Shown here: piece by piece, positions 8,368 through 15,758 of the stretch
Position numbering within the stretch: position 1 is the first letter of the stretch
How the letters are laid out: each line of letters opens with the position of its first letter
Assembly (NCBI GenBank): GCA_016844625.1
Contig: JAERMN010000055.1
Coordinates: 1 to 21,193 of the forward strand
Length of the DNA: 21,193 nt
From: Deltaproteobacteria bacterium
Lineage (GTDB): Bacteria; Desulfobacterota; Binatia; UBA9968
Direction of reading: 5' to 3'
Made by a program: the position numbers and the translations under genes
The notes under the pieces: model-generated
What the model was told of the DNA's origin: nothing
Database searches by the model: none
The model's input: the letters and a program-made list of their open reading frames with translations, nothing else

Positions 8368-10593
8368 CTAGCGCCAGTGCAGCACCTTTAGGACATCGGA
8401 AAATTCATCAGTCCACAGATCGCCGCCGAGCCGGCCGTCGAGCGCGCGCCAGCGCGGATCCTTGGTATATCGTTCAATCACACGCCGATCGCGCGCCAGT
8501 AAAATCCAGCGGGAGGGAATTTTCCCTTCGGCAGATAGTTCCGCATTGAGATCGAAATCGTCTTGAATGAGCGCGCTTAGATTTAACTCCATGGCCAAGC
8601 GATCCAATACCGGCGCGAGATCCATGTAGCGGTTGGAGATGTGGATCAACAATATGCCGTCGCCAGCGGTTTTGCGCAGATAAAGCTCCAGCGCTTGGCG
8701 GGTCAGGAGATGGACGGGAATCACATCAGAGCTGAAAGCGTCTAAAACGAAAATATCGTAATGCTGGTTCGGCGCATTTGTTAACGACAGGCGCGCATCG
8801 CCGATGACCACATCTATTTTGGGCGGACAGTCACGCAAATAGGTGAACAAGCGCTCGTCGCGCGCGATCCTTTCCACCATCGGGTCAATTTCATAGAAAG
8901 TGAAATGCTGCGAAGCAGCACCGTGGCACGCCAGCGCGCCGGCGCCGAGGCCGACGATGGCGACTTTGCTGCCCGCCGCGCCGCTGCGCGCGCTGGCTAC
9001 CAGCACCTGGCCGGCGGGACCGGTGCGATGATAATACGACAAGGGATGCAATCGGGTTGACTGCTCGGAATTCTGCGCGCCATGAATGGTCGTGCCATGA
9101 AACAACAGATGGCGCTTGCTCGCCACATCGTAAGTCGCTCGATAGGCGCCGAAAAAACTCCGGTCGCGGAACAGCTCTTGACCATACTGCGGTGGAAACC
9201 TCACCGCGATCAACAGTAAGGCGACAAGGCCAGCGCCGAAGCGCACCGGCCGGGAGGCGAAAGACAAGCAGATGATACCGGCGATGCCAAAAGTCATCAG
9301 GTGAAGATTGGCACGCGACAGGGACGGCATAGTCTTACCGAACTCGATGACAATCATCATGGCGGCGCAGATAAGAAGCGGGAGGAGCCAGTCCATCTTT
9401 TTGCTCGCGGCTGCGGCGGCGCCGACAATGAATGGACGGGCAAAAGCCGCCGCAACCATCATCAATGGATATTCAAAGACACCGTCAAAAATTTGCGGCG
9501 CCAGCAAGGCGTTGAACAATCCACCGAGCACGCCGCCCAAAGATATCCAAAGATAAAAGTTGGTGAGATAGATCGCCGGGGGCCGGTCTTCAGCCAGTCG
9601 GCCATGGCAGATCACGGCCGTGGCGAAAAAAGCCAGCAGGTGTAACGGCAGAACAATATACACCGGACTGGTGGCGCTCACCGCGACGGTCAGCGCCGCG
9701 CCGAGCAGGAGAAACGCCTGGCGGCGCACCATGAACGCGCTGGTCGCCCATTTGGCGCCGCCGAACGCGATGATGAACGATAACAAATAGGCCGCCAGTG
9801 GAATGACCCAGAAGAGCGGCGCCGAGACAACATCGGTGGTGATATATGTCGTTACACCGCAAAGCAGACTCGACGGCACGAACGACCAGAGGAGCCAGCG
9901 TAGCCGGCGAGCCAGCGTGATCGTGCACTCGCGATCGCCAGCCGTAGCGTCGTCGACACTGGATTGGTTTACGCCGCTATCAGCGTCAGCGACGACACGA
10001 GAAAACGAACGGAGATAAACCAGCAAGCAGAGCGCGATGAGCATCGCCAGTCCGATATAACCGTAGAACCAGAAATGAGTCTGTTGACTGAGCGTCAGAT
10101 TGGGCTCGAACAAAATGGGATAGGCGAGCAGTCCGACCATGCTGCCGCCGTTGCTCGCCGCGTATAAGAAATAGGGATCGCGCGCGGCGCTGTGGCGGCA
10201 CTGCGCAAACCATTTTTGCAGCAGCGGCGCCCCCGCGGCGATCACCAGAAACGGAAAGCCAATCGAGACGGTCAAAGCGCTGAGTACGAGTGTCGTCGGA
10301 CTCTCAGTCGGTGTGGAAAACCAATGAATCGGCAGGGTGACGGGAAGTAGCAATATCGCCGCGAACACCAGGCCCAAATGGACAAACGCATGGCGCTTGA
10401 TCCCGAGCCACGAACTGCCGTAATGCGCATAAGCGTAGCCAATCAGCAGGCAGCCTTGATAAAAAACCAGGCTGGCGTTCCAAACCGCCGGACTGCCGCC
10501 CAGAAAAGGCAGGATCATCTTGGCGACCATCGGTTCAATTATGAACAGCAAGGCCGCGTTGACGAACAAAGTTATCGAATAGAGGATGATCAA
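8368..10593 (-). CDS. fused MFS-like membrane/spermidine synthase-like protein
   Basis: A 741-residue protein on the minus strand, starting at a TTG codon (10591-10593). An in-frame stop lies only eight codons upstream and no ATG is available, so TTG is the likely start. Roughly residues 1-480 contain many hydrophobic segments with the opening 'LYSITLFVNAALLFIIEPMVAKMILPFLGG', shown here only as a run of key features: LFIIEPMVAK and ILPFLGG. The C-terminal ~200 residues form a spermidine-synthase-type Rossmann fold: VAIVGLGAG from 544, YEIDP, VVIGDAR, LDAFSSD at 617-623 and WTDEFSDVL. In this family the soluble domain resembles aminopropyltransferases, but no S-adenosylmethionine decarboxylase gene is nearby and the function of such fusions is uncertain. 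It converges on the TctC-type gene and diverges from the small AtzG-like gene. Confidence 0.88.
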   Translation of the reverse strand: MIILYSITLFVNAALLFIIEPMVAKMILPFLGGSPAVWNASLVFYQGCLLIGYAYAHYGSSWLGIKRHAFVHLGLVFAAILLLPVTLPIHWFSTPTESPTTLVLSALTVSIGFPFLVIAAGAPLLQKWFAQCRHSAARDPYFLYAASNGGSMVGLLAYPILFEPNLTLSQQTHFWFYGYIGLAMLIALCLLVYLRSFSRVVADADSGVNQSSVDDATAGDRECTITLARRLRWLLWSFVPSSLLCGVTTYITTDVVSAPLFWVIPLAAYLLSFIIAFGGAKWATSAFMVRRQAFLLLGAALTVAVSATSPVYIVLPLHLLAFFATAVICHGRLAEDRPPAIYLTNFYLWISLGGVLGGLFNALLAPQIFDGVFEYPLMMVAAAFARPFIVGAAAAASKKMDWLLPLLICAAMMIVIEFGKTMPSLSRANLHLMTFGIAGIICLSFASRPVRFGAGLVALLLIAVRFPPQYGQELFRDRSFFGAYRATYDVASKRHLLFHGTTIHGAQNSEQSTRLHPLSYYHRTGPAGQVLVASARSGAAGSKVAIVGLGAGALACHGAASQHFTFYEIDPMVERIARDERLFTYLRDCPPKIDVVIGDARLSLTNAPNQHYDIFVLDAFSSDVIPVHLLTRQALELYLRKTAGDGILLIHISNRYMDLAPVLDRLAMELNLSALIQDDFDLNAELSAEGKIPSRWILLARDRRVIERYTKDPRWRALDGRLGGDLWTDEFSDVLKVLHWR

Positions 10594-10813
10594 AGGCTTG
10601 TCTGAATGTTGGTTTTACACTGCGAGCCGGTTGACCCAAACTGTCTCTGCGAGATACATGCCAACCGTTCTAACGGCGCCAGAGGCAACCTGCGGGCCGG
10701 CGAGATAAAGCTAGCAGATCGAAGCCTCCAATCAATTGACATCTCGGGCTCGCCTTCGATAGAAGCAACTATATCAACGCCGAATCAAACATTCACTCGC
10801 CCAGAGGAAAAAC

Positions 10814-11011
10814 ATGGCCGAAGAACTCACTTTAGAGAACTTAAAATCGATGGCGGAACGCCGTGGCCTGCAACTCGCGGATGACGAACTTAAGCGCCTG
10901 TTGCCAGGAGTCATTCGGGCGCGCCAACAAGCCGCGGAGTTGCGCGCGCGTGTCGCCCGCCAGGACGAGCCGGCGGGCGCCTTCGACGCGACCCGCGATG
11001 GGCGAAAGTAG
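10814..11011 (+). CDS. AtzG/GatC-like small protein coupled to the amidase
   Basis: A 65-residue, mostly helical, charged protein (MAEELTLENLKSMAERRG...) with AGAGGA at 10802-10807, 6 nt before the ATG. Its TAG (11009-11011) is only 6 nt before the amidase ATG, so the two genes are almost certainly co-translated. Length, predicted helices (about residues 6-16 and 21-48) and a trailing 'EPA.F' segment resemble small partners of amidase-signature enzymes: GatC for GatA, and AtzG (DUF4089 type) for the 1-carboxybiuret hydrolase AtzE. In those systems the small subunit stabilises or helps position the amidase. The assignment rests on size, position and general sequence character rather than a strong motif, so a different helical accessory protein is possible. 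Confidence 0.7.
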   Translation: MAEELTLENLKSMAERRGLQLADDELKRLLPGVIRARQQAAELRARVARQDEPAGAFDATRDGRK

Positions 11012-11017
11012 ACGAGC

Positions 11018-12385
11018 ATGAACGACAACGCTCTGTGTTATCTGACGATCGCCGAAGCCGCCGCCGGTTTACGGCGCAAACAATTTTCAACTGTCGAACT
11101 CACAGAAGTCTGTCTCGACCGCATCGAAGCCCTTGACGGCAAACTGCACAGCTTCATAACGCTCACGGCGGATCTCGCCCGCCAGCAAGCAAAACAAGCC
11201 GATCAAGAACTCCAGAGAGGCAAAGATCGCGGGCCGCTGCATGGCATTCCGATCGCGCTCAAAGATCTCTACGCCACCAAGGGCATCCGCACGACTTGCC
11301 ACTCGGCCGTGCTGCACAATTGGCTGCCGGATCACGACGCCGCCACAGTCACCAAGCTCCAGGAAGCAGGAACGATTCTGCTCGGCAAACTCGGCATGCA
11401 CGAGTTTGCCTTCGGCGGGCCGTCGGTCGACGCGCCCTTCCCCGCCGTCAGAAATCCCTGGAACCCGGCGCATATTCCAGGCGGATCGAGCAGTGGTTCC
11501 GGCGCGGCGTTGGCCGCTGGTTTTTGCTACGGTGCCCTCGGTTCCGACACCGGCGGGTCGATCCGAACGCCGTCGTCCCATTGTGGCATCGTCGGCATCA
11601 AACCAACCTACGGCAGAGTCAGCCGTTTCGGCGTCATCCCGCTCAGTTGGTCGCTCGATCACGCCGGGCCCATGGCGCGCAGCGTCGAAGACTGCGCGAT
11701 CATCTTGCAAGCGCTGGCCGGCTACGACGCCAACGACAACGCATCGGCGAACGTCGCCGTGCCGAATTTTCGGGAAAGACTCAACGACGGAATCAGGGGT
11801 CTGCGCATTGGCGTGCCGCGCACAAATTGGTTCGACGAAAATTTAGGAATCGATCCGCAAACCGACGCGGTCTTCAATCAAGCGCTCAAAGTCCTCGAAA
11901 CTCTCGGCGCACAGATCATCGAGATCGCGGGCGAACCGTTTTCACTCGCGCGCAAAGCCAACCAGACAATCTTAGTCTGCGAAGCCTATGCCTATCATGA
12001 GAAAACCCTGCACGAGACGCCGATGAAGTTCGGCAGCTCGGTCAGACGAAGAATCCTCGAAGGCGCTTTTTTAAGTGCCGCCGATTATCTCACCGCCCAG
12101 CGCGCCCGCACCGTGCTGAACGAACAAATCCGCGCGAACTTTGACAAAGTCGATGTCTTCGCCGTCCCCGGCGACCCCAACGAACAAAACCTGCGGCCGA
12201 GTTTTACCAATCCGTTCAATCTCACCGGCCTGCCGGCGATCTCAGTGCCCTGCGGCTTCACCGACGGAAACTTGCCGGCGGGAATTCAATTCGTCGCGCC
12301 GGCGTTCCAAGAAGCGACGTGTTTTCGCGTTGGCTACGCTTACGAGCAGGCCACGGAGTGGCGTAAACAAAGACCGGCACTTTAG
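11018..12385 (+). CDS. amidase-signature family amide hydrolase
   Basis: A 455-residue enzyme with the full Ser-cisSer-Lys triad. K82 is in IALKDLY, cis-Ser S157 in GGSSSGSG and the nucleophile S181 in SDTGGSIRTP, spaced 24 residues from the cis-Ser as in fatty acid amide hydrolase. The block continues with CGIVGIKPTYGRVSRFGVIPLSWSLDH in the usual place. Members hydrolyse amides, ureido acids or, in GatA, glutamine for tRNA amidation. GatA itself is unlikely because no gatB or gatC pair is here and the partner is AtzG-like. 1-Carboxybiuret hydrolase (AtzE), allophanate-type and ureidomalonate-type amidases are the attractive comparisons given the local cyclic amide genes. The ATG at 11018 has only a weak upstream GACGAG, consistent with coupling to the preceding small gene. 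Substrate not determined. Confidence 0.92.
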   Translation: MNDNALCYLTIAEAAAGLRRKQFSTVELTEVCLDRIEALDGKLHSFITLTADLARQQAKQADQELQRGKDRGPLHGIPIALKDLYATKGIRTTCHSAVLHNWLPDHDAATVTKLQEAGTILLGKLGMHEFAFGGPSVDAPFPAVRNPWNPAHIPGGSSSGSGAALAAGFCYGALGSDTGGSIRTPSSHCGIVGIKPTYGRVSRFGVIPLSWSLDHAGPMARSVEDCAIILQALAGYDANDNASANVAVPNFRERLNDGIRGLRIGVPRTNWFDENLGIDPQTDAVFNQALKVLETLGAQIIEIAGEPFSLARKANQTILVCEAYAYHEKTLHETPMKFGSSVRRRILEGAFLSAADYLTAQRARTVLNEQIRANFDKVDVFAVPGDPNEQNLRPSFTNPFNLTGLPAISVPCGFTDGNLPAGIQFVAPAFQEATCFRVGYAYEQATEWRKQRPAL

Positions 12386-12401
12386 AGAGATACTGCGAAA
12401 C

Positions 12402-12452
12402 AGGAGGGCGGACATTCCTGTCCGCCTAGCGGGTTGGAAAACCCGCCCTCCT
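12402..12452. terminator. 51-bp palindromic repeat between convergent genes, possible two-way terminator
   Basis: AGGAGGGCG at 12402-12410 pairs exactly with CGCCCTCCT at 12444-12452. Two inner hairpins can also form: GGCGGAC with GTCCGCC (12407-12426), and GCGGGTT with AACCCGC (about 12429-12446). It sits between the amidase stop and the amidohydrolase stop, where both transcripts must end. There is no long T-run. The inner sequence resembles an intergenic repeat I have seen in diverse genomes, but I cannot check this here. Confidence 0.6.
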
Positions 12453-12507
12453 ATGGAAAAAGACTTAGCCCCTGTAGGATGGGTGGAGCGACGCGAGACT
12501 TTCCCTC

Positions 12508-13977
12508 TCATGCGCCCTTGTCAAACATCCGAAAATACATCTCAGCCAGCGCCGGCTCCATGGTTCGTGCCGCGGCGAGTTCGCGCTGCATCGATGGCTC
12601 AAGGCGCGCGCGTGCCTCGTCAGCTAAGCGCAGAACCTCCAGCTCGTCGACCTGGGTCAGTCGCCCACCTTCGACAACGACTGCACCGTTGACGATAACC
12701 GTGTCGACGTTGCTGCCGTTTTCACAGAAGACGATTTGATTGACGACATCGTTGAGCGGGCGATACGCCGGAGTGTCGCGGCGGAGGAGAACGACGTCGG
12801 CTAACTTCCCCACCGCAATGACTCCGGCGTCAAGGCCAAAAGCACGCGCGCCGTTGCGCGTCGCCATCGCCAATGCTTGCGTCGGCGTGATCCACTGATT
12901 GAAGTCGCTGCCCGCGTGATTGTGAATCAATGACACTAGCCGCGCGGCGTCGAACATGTTTTGACCATCGTTCGAAGCGGCGCCGTCGGTTCCTAAACCT
13001 ACCTGGACTCCGGCAGCTAAGAATTCTTTCACCTTGGCCAGACCGCTGCCGATGCGCAGATTGCTCGCCGGATTATGCACCGGCGTGGCACCGTGCTTGG
13101 CGAACAGCTCCACATCCTTGTCCTCTATCCATATCGAATGTGCGCATGAAAGATTTGCGTCGACGATGCCGAGGGAATCAAGATGTCGCAGCAGAGAGTG
13201 ACCGTAAATGCCGTTTCCTTGCACCTGCTGCGTCTTGGTTTCCGCCAGATGAAGATGCAGTGGCAGATTTCGCTTGCGCGACATTTCGGCGCAGCCTTTC
13301 AGCAGCTCGTCGGTACAGCGCTGCACGGCCGACGGACCGGGACAGGCCGTCGTCAGCTTTTCCGGGGCGTGAAACGTCTCGATGAACTCTTCACATTCAT
13401 CGAGCCAAGCTTGCGTGGTCTTGGCTTCGCTCGCGCTCATGCGCTTGATCTCATCATTTAGCCTCGCATCGGTTTGACCGAGCGGAATCGTATCTTCGTA
13501 GCTCTTGTCGGTCACCGTCAGCGCGGCGACATGACGCAGGCCTAGATCGCGCATCGCTTGGATCGCCGCGCCGGCCCCCATGAAGCGGCACGCCGCACTG
13601 CCGGCAAAGTGATCGAGCACGGTAGTCGCGCCGTTCTTGAGCATCTCCATGCCGCCGAGCAAAGCGCTGGCGTAAAAGTCATCCTCGCGCATGTCACGCA
13701 ACGACGCGCGGTAATAGGCGCGCCAAATTTCCAACGGCTTGCTCGGCATCATGCCGCGCACCAGATTGGCCGGCGAGTGGCAATGAGCATTGACCATGCC
13801 GGGCATGGCGATCATGCGCCTGGCGTCGATGGTCTTCTCGAACGGGCCGTCGGGCGTCCACTGCGCCGGCCCGCAGTAGGCAATCCGATTGCCGTCGATG
13901 ACGATGGCACCTTCGTCGACGACTTCATTTTGCTCGTTCATCGTGACGAGCAGCGGATTACGAATCAGTGTCTTCAC
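12508..13977 (-). CDS. AtzA/SsnA-type amidohydrolase (ring deaminase or chlorohydrolase-like)
   Basis: A 489-residue minus-strand protein starting with GTG (13975-13977) behind GAGG (rc of 13983-13986). It is a cytosine-deaminase/guanine-deaminase-like amidohydrolase with one metal. H65 and H67 are in NAHCHSPANLVRG, H243 and the acid/base E246 in LHLHLAETK, H279 in AHSIW and D330 in GTDGAASND. The typical N- and C-terminal beta-sandwich strands are present (GAIVIDGNRIAYCG and KLADVVLLR). This group removes amino, halogen or methylthio groups from triazines, purines, pterins or adenosyl compounds. The exact leaving group cannot be read from the sequence. The gene is convergent with the amidase and divergent from nothing close; pyrE follows in the same direction upstream after a 266-bp repeat-filled gap. 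Confidence 0.88.
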   Translation of the reverse strand: MKTLIRNPLLVTMNEQNEVVDEGAIVIDGNRIAYCGPAQWTPDGPFEKTIDARRMIAMPGMVNAHCHSPANLVRGMMPSKPLEIWRAYYRASLRDMREDDFYASALLGGMEMLKNGATTVLDHFAGSAACRFMGAGAAIQAMRDLGLRHVAALTVTDKSYEDTIPLGQTDARLNDEIKRMSASEAKTTQAWLDECEEFIETFHAPEKLTTACPGPSAVQRCTDELLKGCAEMSRKRNLPLHLHLAETKTQQVQGNGIYGHSLLRHLDSLGIVDANLSCAHSIWIEDKDVELFAKHGATPVHNPASNLRIGSGLAKVKEFLAAGVQVGLGTDGAASNDGQNMFDAARLVSLIHNHAGSDFNQWITPTQALAMATRNGARAFGLDAGVIAVGKLADVVLLRRDTPAYRPLNDVVNQIVFCENGSNVDTVIVNGAVVVEGGRLTQVDELEVLRLADEARARLEPSMQRELAAARTMEPALAEMYFRMFDKGA

Positions 13978-14003
13978 AACGACCTCATATTCAGCGGAGA
14001 AAC

Positions 14004-14048
14004 GGGGACAGGCAACTTTTCAAAAATACGGCAAAGTAACCAGTCCCC
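14004..14048. repeat. imperfect hairpin with GGGGAC ends upstream of the amidohydrolase
   Basis: The left arm GGGGACAGGCAACTTT (14004-14019) and the reverse complement of 14033-14048 (GGGGACTGGTTACTTT) match at 12 of 16 positions, giving a stem with a loop of about 13 nt. It lies 27 bp upstream of the GTG start, on the promoter side of the minus-strand amidohydrolase. The GGGGACAGG...CCCC ends resemble REP-like hairpins seen in many proteobacteria. Confidence 0.55.
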
Positions 14049-14060
14049 TAATCCTGACGG

Positions 14061-14078
14061 CTTGAACGATTTGAACCG
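14061..14078. repeat. 9-nt-period TTGAAC word repeat, two units
   Basis: CTTGAACGA (14061-14069) followed by TTTGAACCG (14070-14078), the same word family as 3514-3549 and 7217-7252. Confidence 0.6.
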
Positions 14079-14120
14079 GCGGATTGCGACGTAAGTCGCG
14101 AAGCCGTGCGCCGCGTTCCC

Positions 14121-14246
14121 TAAGACCGATCAAAAACGGCTAGATGCAAGGCGCGCGACGGCCGACGAGCGGAGGCGCACGTTAGCAGTACGTTGGAGCG
14201 AGTCGAACGAGCACAACGCAGCAGGTAGCCATTTTCATGGGTCTTA
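14121..14246. repeat. 126-bp MITE-like palindromic element whose end supplies the pyrE stop codon
   Basis: The left end, TAAGACCGATCAAAAACGGC at 14121, and the reverse complement of the right end, TAAGACCCATGAAAATGGC from 14246, form terminal inverted repeats that match at most positions over about 27 bp with a one-base gap. The interior is GC-rich and also partly self-complementary. The TAA at the right end (14244-14246, minus strand) is exactly the pyrE stop codon. The layout fits a non-autonomous mobile or REP-like repeat, or a terminator-like structure. No transposase is nearby. Confidence 0.72.
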
Positions 14247-14912
14247 CACGAAGCCCATCTTCCGGCCCCAATTCTCCGGGTCTTTCAAGAAGTCGACGAT
14301 CTGCGACTTCTGTTCTTCAGTGAAGTAATTCTTGCTCGTACCGGTGTCGAGCACGTCGTCCCAATCCGCCAGCACATGTAGCTCGATACCGTTCTTGGCG
14401 AGATTGTCGCGGCCTTCATGCTGATTGAGTCGTCCCGACGCGTAGTCGAAAACGCACAGGCAATGAGTCATCTTCGCCGCCGCACCGCGCACGCCGATAT
14501 TGAACCGCAGCTTGCTCAACCCATCGGTGATCAGATCCTCGACCATCAGCACGCGTTGGCCGGCTTGGAGAATGCCTTCGATCTGCTTCGTGCCACCGTA
14601 ACCTTTCGGTTGCTTGCGGATATAGATCATCGGCTTCTTGATTATATGCGAGACGAAAGCGGCGTAGGGAATCCCGGCGGTCTCGCCGCCGGCAACGACG
14701 TCGATCTTATCGAGACCGATATCGGTCTCAGCCTTCTTCGCCAATTGCGTGACGATGTACTCGCGCTCCGCGGCAAACGACAGCAGCTTACGGCAATCGA
14801 TATAAACCGGCGAAATTCGGCCGGAGACAAACACGAACGGCTTGTCCTGGTAAACCGCGATCGACTCCGTCGACAACAACATCTCGGCGACCTTCACAGA
14901 AACTTCGCTCAT
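14244..14912 (-). CDS. pyrE: orotate phosphoribosyltransferase
   Basis: A 222-residue type I phosphoribosyltransferase on the minus strand. It joins orotate to PRPP to give OMP in UMP synthesis. The PRPP-binding motif VLMVEDLITDG lies at 121-131, SGRISPVYIDCR near 30-41 and VVAGGETAGIPYA at 72-84. The flexible catalytic loop carries K100 and K103 followed by GYGG. The C-terminal ~40 residues beyond the core are somewhat long but occur in other PyrE proteins. GAAAGG about 7 nt upstream of the ATG at 14910-14912 serves as ribosome binding site. No other de novo pyrimidine genes adjoin it, although pyrR lies 2.8 kb away on the other strand. The stop codon lies inside the terminal repeat of the 14121-14246 element, so the last residues (GRKMGFV) should be compared with relatives. 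Confidence 0.93.
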   Translation of the reverse strand: MSEVSVKVAEMLLSTESIAVYQDKPFVFVSGRISPVYIDCRKLLSFAAEREYIVTQLAKKAETDIGLDKIDVVAGGETAGIPYAAFVSHIIKKPMIYIRKQPKGYGGTKQIEGILQAGQRVLMVEDLITDGLSKLRFNIGVRGAAAKMTHCLCVFDYASGRLNQHEGRDNLAKNGIELHVLADWDDVLDTGTSKNYFTEEQKSQIVDFLKDPENWGRKMGFV

Positions 14913-15021
14913 GGAAAAACCTTTCAGATTTCTGGATTAGGCAAGGTCATAACATAGCGATCAAACGTTGCCAACGCTCGCGGGGCGCATAGCCGGCTAA
15001 CAATAGGAAAGACAGTTTTCA

Positions 15022-15039
15022 CACGAAGGACACGAAGGC
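15022..15039. repeat. 9-nt-period CACGAAGG word repeat, two units
   Basis: CACGAAGGA (15022-15030) then CACGAAGGC (15031-15039). The reverse-complement words TTCGTGTCC, ATCGTGATC and TTCGTGGTG occur at 15406-15432, so the two sets bracket about 410 bp. Confidence 0.65.
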
Positions 15040-15071
15040 TTTCGCAGGGTGCGCTTGGCGCACCGGTCAGT

Positions 15072-15169
15072 CTCGGATTGTCTCGCGCAAAGCATGTCCT
15101 GAGGAGAGTGGAAGGAGCGCTAAGGCCGCAATGGAAAGTATCGATTCCGAACTTGGCGCTCTTGGCGTT
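15072..15169. repeat. dispersed intergenic repeat, copy 1
   Basis: Shares with 20985-21119, in the same order, CTCGGA, TCTC-CGCAAAGCATG, CCTGAG, GAAGG, AAGGCCGCAA and TTCCGAACTTGGCG followed by a second CTTGGCG at 9-nt period (15152 and 15161). The central spacer is about 35 nt shorter than in copy 2. The CCAAGG-like words left of centre can pair with the CTTGGCG words. Confidence 0.75.
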
Positions 15170-15322
15170 CCTTCGATTAACTCAGGACAGGCTTAACGCG
15201 AGTAAGTCCTGGCTCTGAAGGGTTTCGGGCCGTCAGAACGTTTGCGCCGACCACGAAGATTCTCCCACCATGGAAATACGAAGAGCACGAGATTCGGAAT
15301 CAATTAAACGAAGCCACTTCGC

Positions 15323-15373
15323 GGGCGGGGATTTAACCCCGCCCTTGACCAAAGGGGATGCTCGCCCCCTTTG
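15323..15373. repeat. twin hairpins GGGCGGGG/CCCCGCCC and CCAAAGGGG/CCCCTTTGG
   Basis: First stem-loop at 15323-15344: 8 bp with loop ATTTAA. Second at 15349-15373: 9 bp with a 7-8-nt loop. They are separated by only 4 nt. There is no adjacent gene end, so it is a structured repeat rather than an obvious terminator. Confidence 0.6.
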
Positions 15374-15405
15374 GAAACCCCATAATTTTGTGCCCGCCCG
15401 AACCC

Positions 15406-15432
15406 TTCGTGTCCATCGTGATCTTCGTGGTG
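15406..15432. repeat. 9-nt-period TTCGTG word repeat, three units
   Basis: TTCGTGTCC, ATCGTGATC and TTCGTGGTG at 15406, 15415 and 15424. They are reverse complements of the CACGAAGG words at 15022-15039 and close relatives of 18369-18395. Confidence 0.7.
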
Positions 15433-15493
15433 AGATAGGATTTTCTCATCGACCACGACAACTGCGGAAATCGCAGGACCCGTGATGATCTCA

Positions 15494-15527
15494 GAGCTGC
15501 GAGATAGCCGATCTTATCCCGCAGCTC
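15494..15527 (-). terminator. stem-loop downstream of the 40-residue Lys-rich protein gene
   Basis: GAGCTGCG (15494-15501) pairs with CGCAGCTC (15520-15527), and the stem extends inward by a G-T pair and GATA/TATC. That gives about 13 bp with a short loop. It starts 16 nt after the stop of the minus-strand gene at 15543-15665. There is no T-run, so termination is plausible but unproven. Confidence 0.55.
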
Positions 15528-15542
15528 CGTCACAGGGGCGTG

Positions 15543-15665
15543 TCATTTGACGTTCAGCGAAAAACCTTTGTTCTCTTTCTTGGCCCTTTTTGCCGCTCGC
15601 TTTTCCATCAAAGTCTTGAGTGGTTTCTTCTTCTCTTGCTTCTTAGTGTCCTTGCCTTTACTCAT
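15543..15665 (-). CDS. 40-residue lysine-rich basic protein
   Basis: The ATG at 15663-15665 is preceded by a strong AAGGAG (rc of 15674-15679) at 8-nt spacing. The frame reads MSKGKDTKKQEKKKPLKTLM, continues EKRAAKRAKKENKG and ends FSLNVK before TGA. About half the residues are Lys or Arg, with no hydrophobic segment, so a small, probably disordered cytoplasmic protein that binds nucleic acid or ribosomes is a reasonable guess. Short proteins with the same MSKGxDTKK start and KEKRAAKKAKK middle are familiar to me as unnamed conserved proteins in proteobacteria. The good ribosome binding site and a stem-loop 16 nt past the stop argue that it is a real gene. Function unknown. Confidence 0.72.
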   Translation of the reverse strand: MSKGKDTKKQEKKKPLKTLMEKRAAKRAKKENKGFSLNVK

Positions 15666-15758
15666 ACTCGTCACTCCTTATGACTGGGGTTGATAGGTTT
15701 TGCGTATAACCTCGCGCCACCCGCCAATATTTACCGCCTCATTCGTGCCGCTACATTG

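Larger units (their letters stand above)
14913..15542. other. 630-bp noncoding, repeat-rich gap
   Basis: I see no credible gene here; open frames such as 15270-15485 have no family resemblance and run through the hairpins. The stretch holds, in order: paired 9-nt words CACGAAGGA/CACGAAGGC (15022-15039), a 7-bp hairpin GGTGCGC-TTG-GCGCACC (15048-15064), copy 1 of a dispersed element (15072-15169), twin hairpins (15323-15373), three TTCGTG 9-nt words (15406-15432) and a stem-loop ending the small gene at 15543-15665. Confidence 0.7.

Noticed and set aside
10606..10884. 92-residue frame on + upstream of the small AtzG-like gene
   Set aside because: It overlaps the real small gene in another frame, has no family resemblance or ribosome binding site, and lies in a promoter region.
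11018..12385. GatA of the tRNA amidotransferase
   Set aside because: No GatB, and the small partner and catabolic context fit a free amide hydrolase better; GatC-GatA of the core machinery is not excluded by the triad alone.
15022..15432. CACGAAGG/TTCGTG repeats as a possible CRISPR array
   Set aside because: Units are 9 nt with no spacers and there are no cas genes; they are short tandem words.
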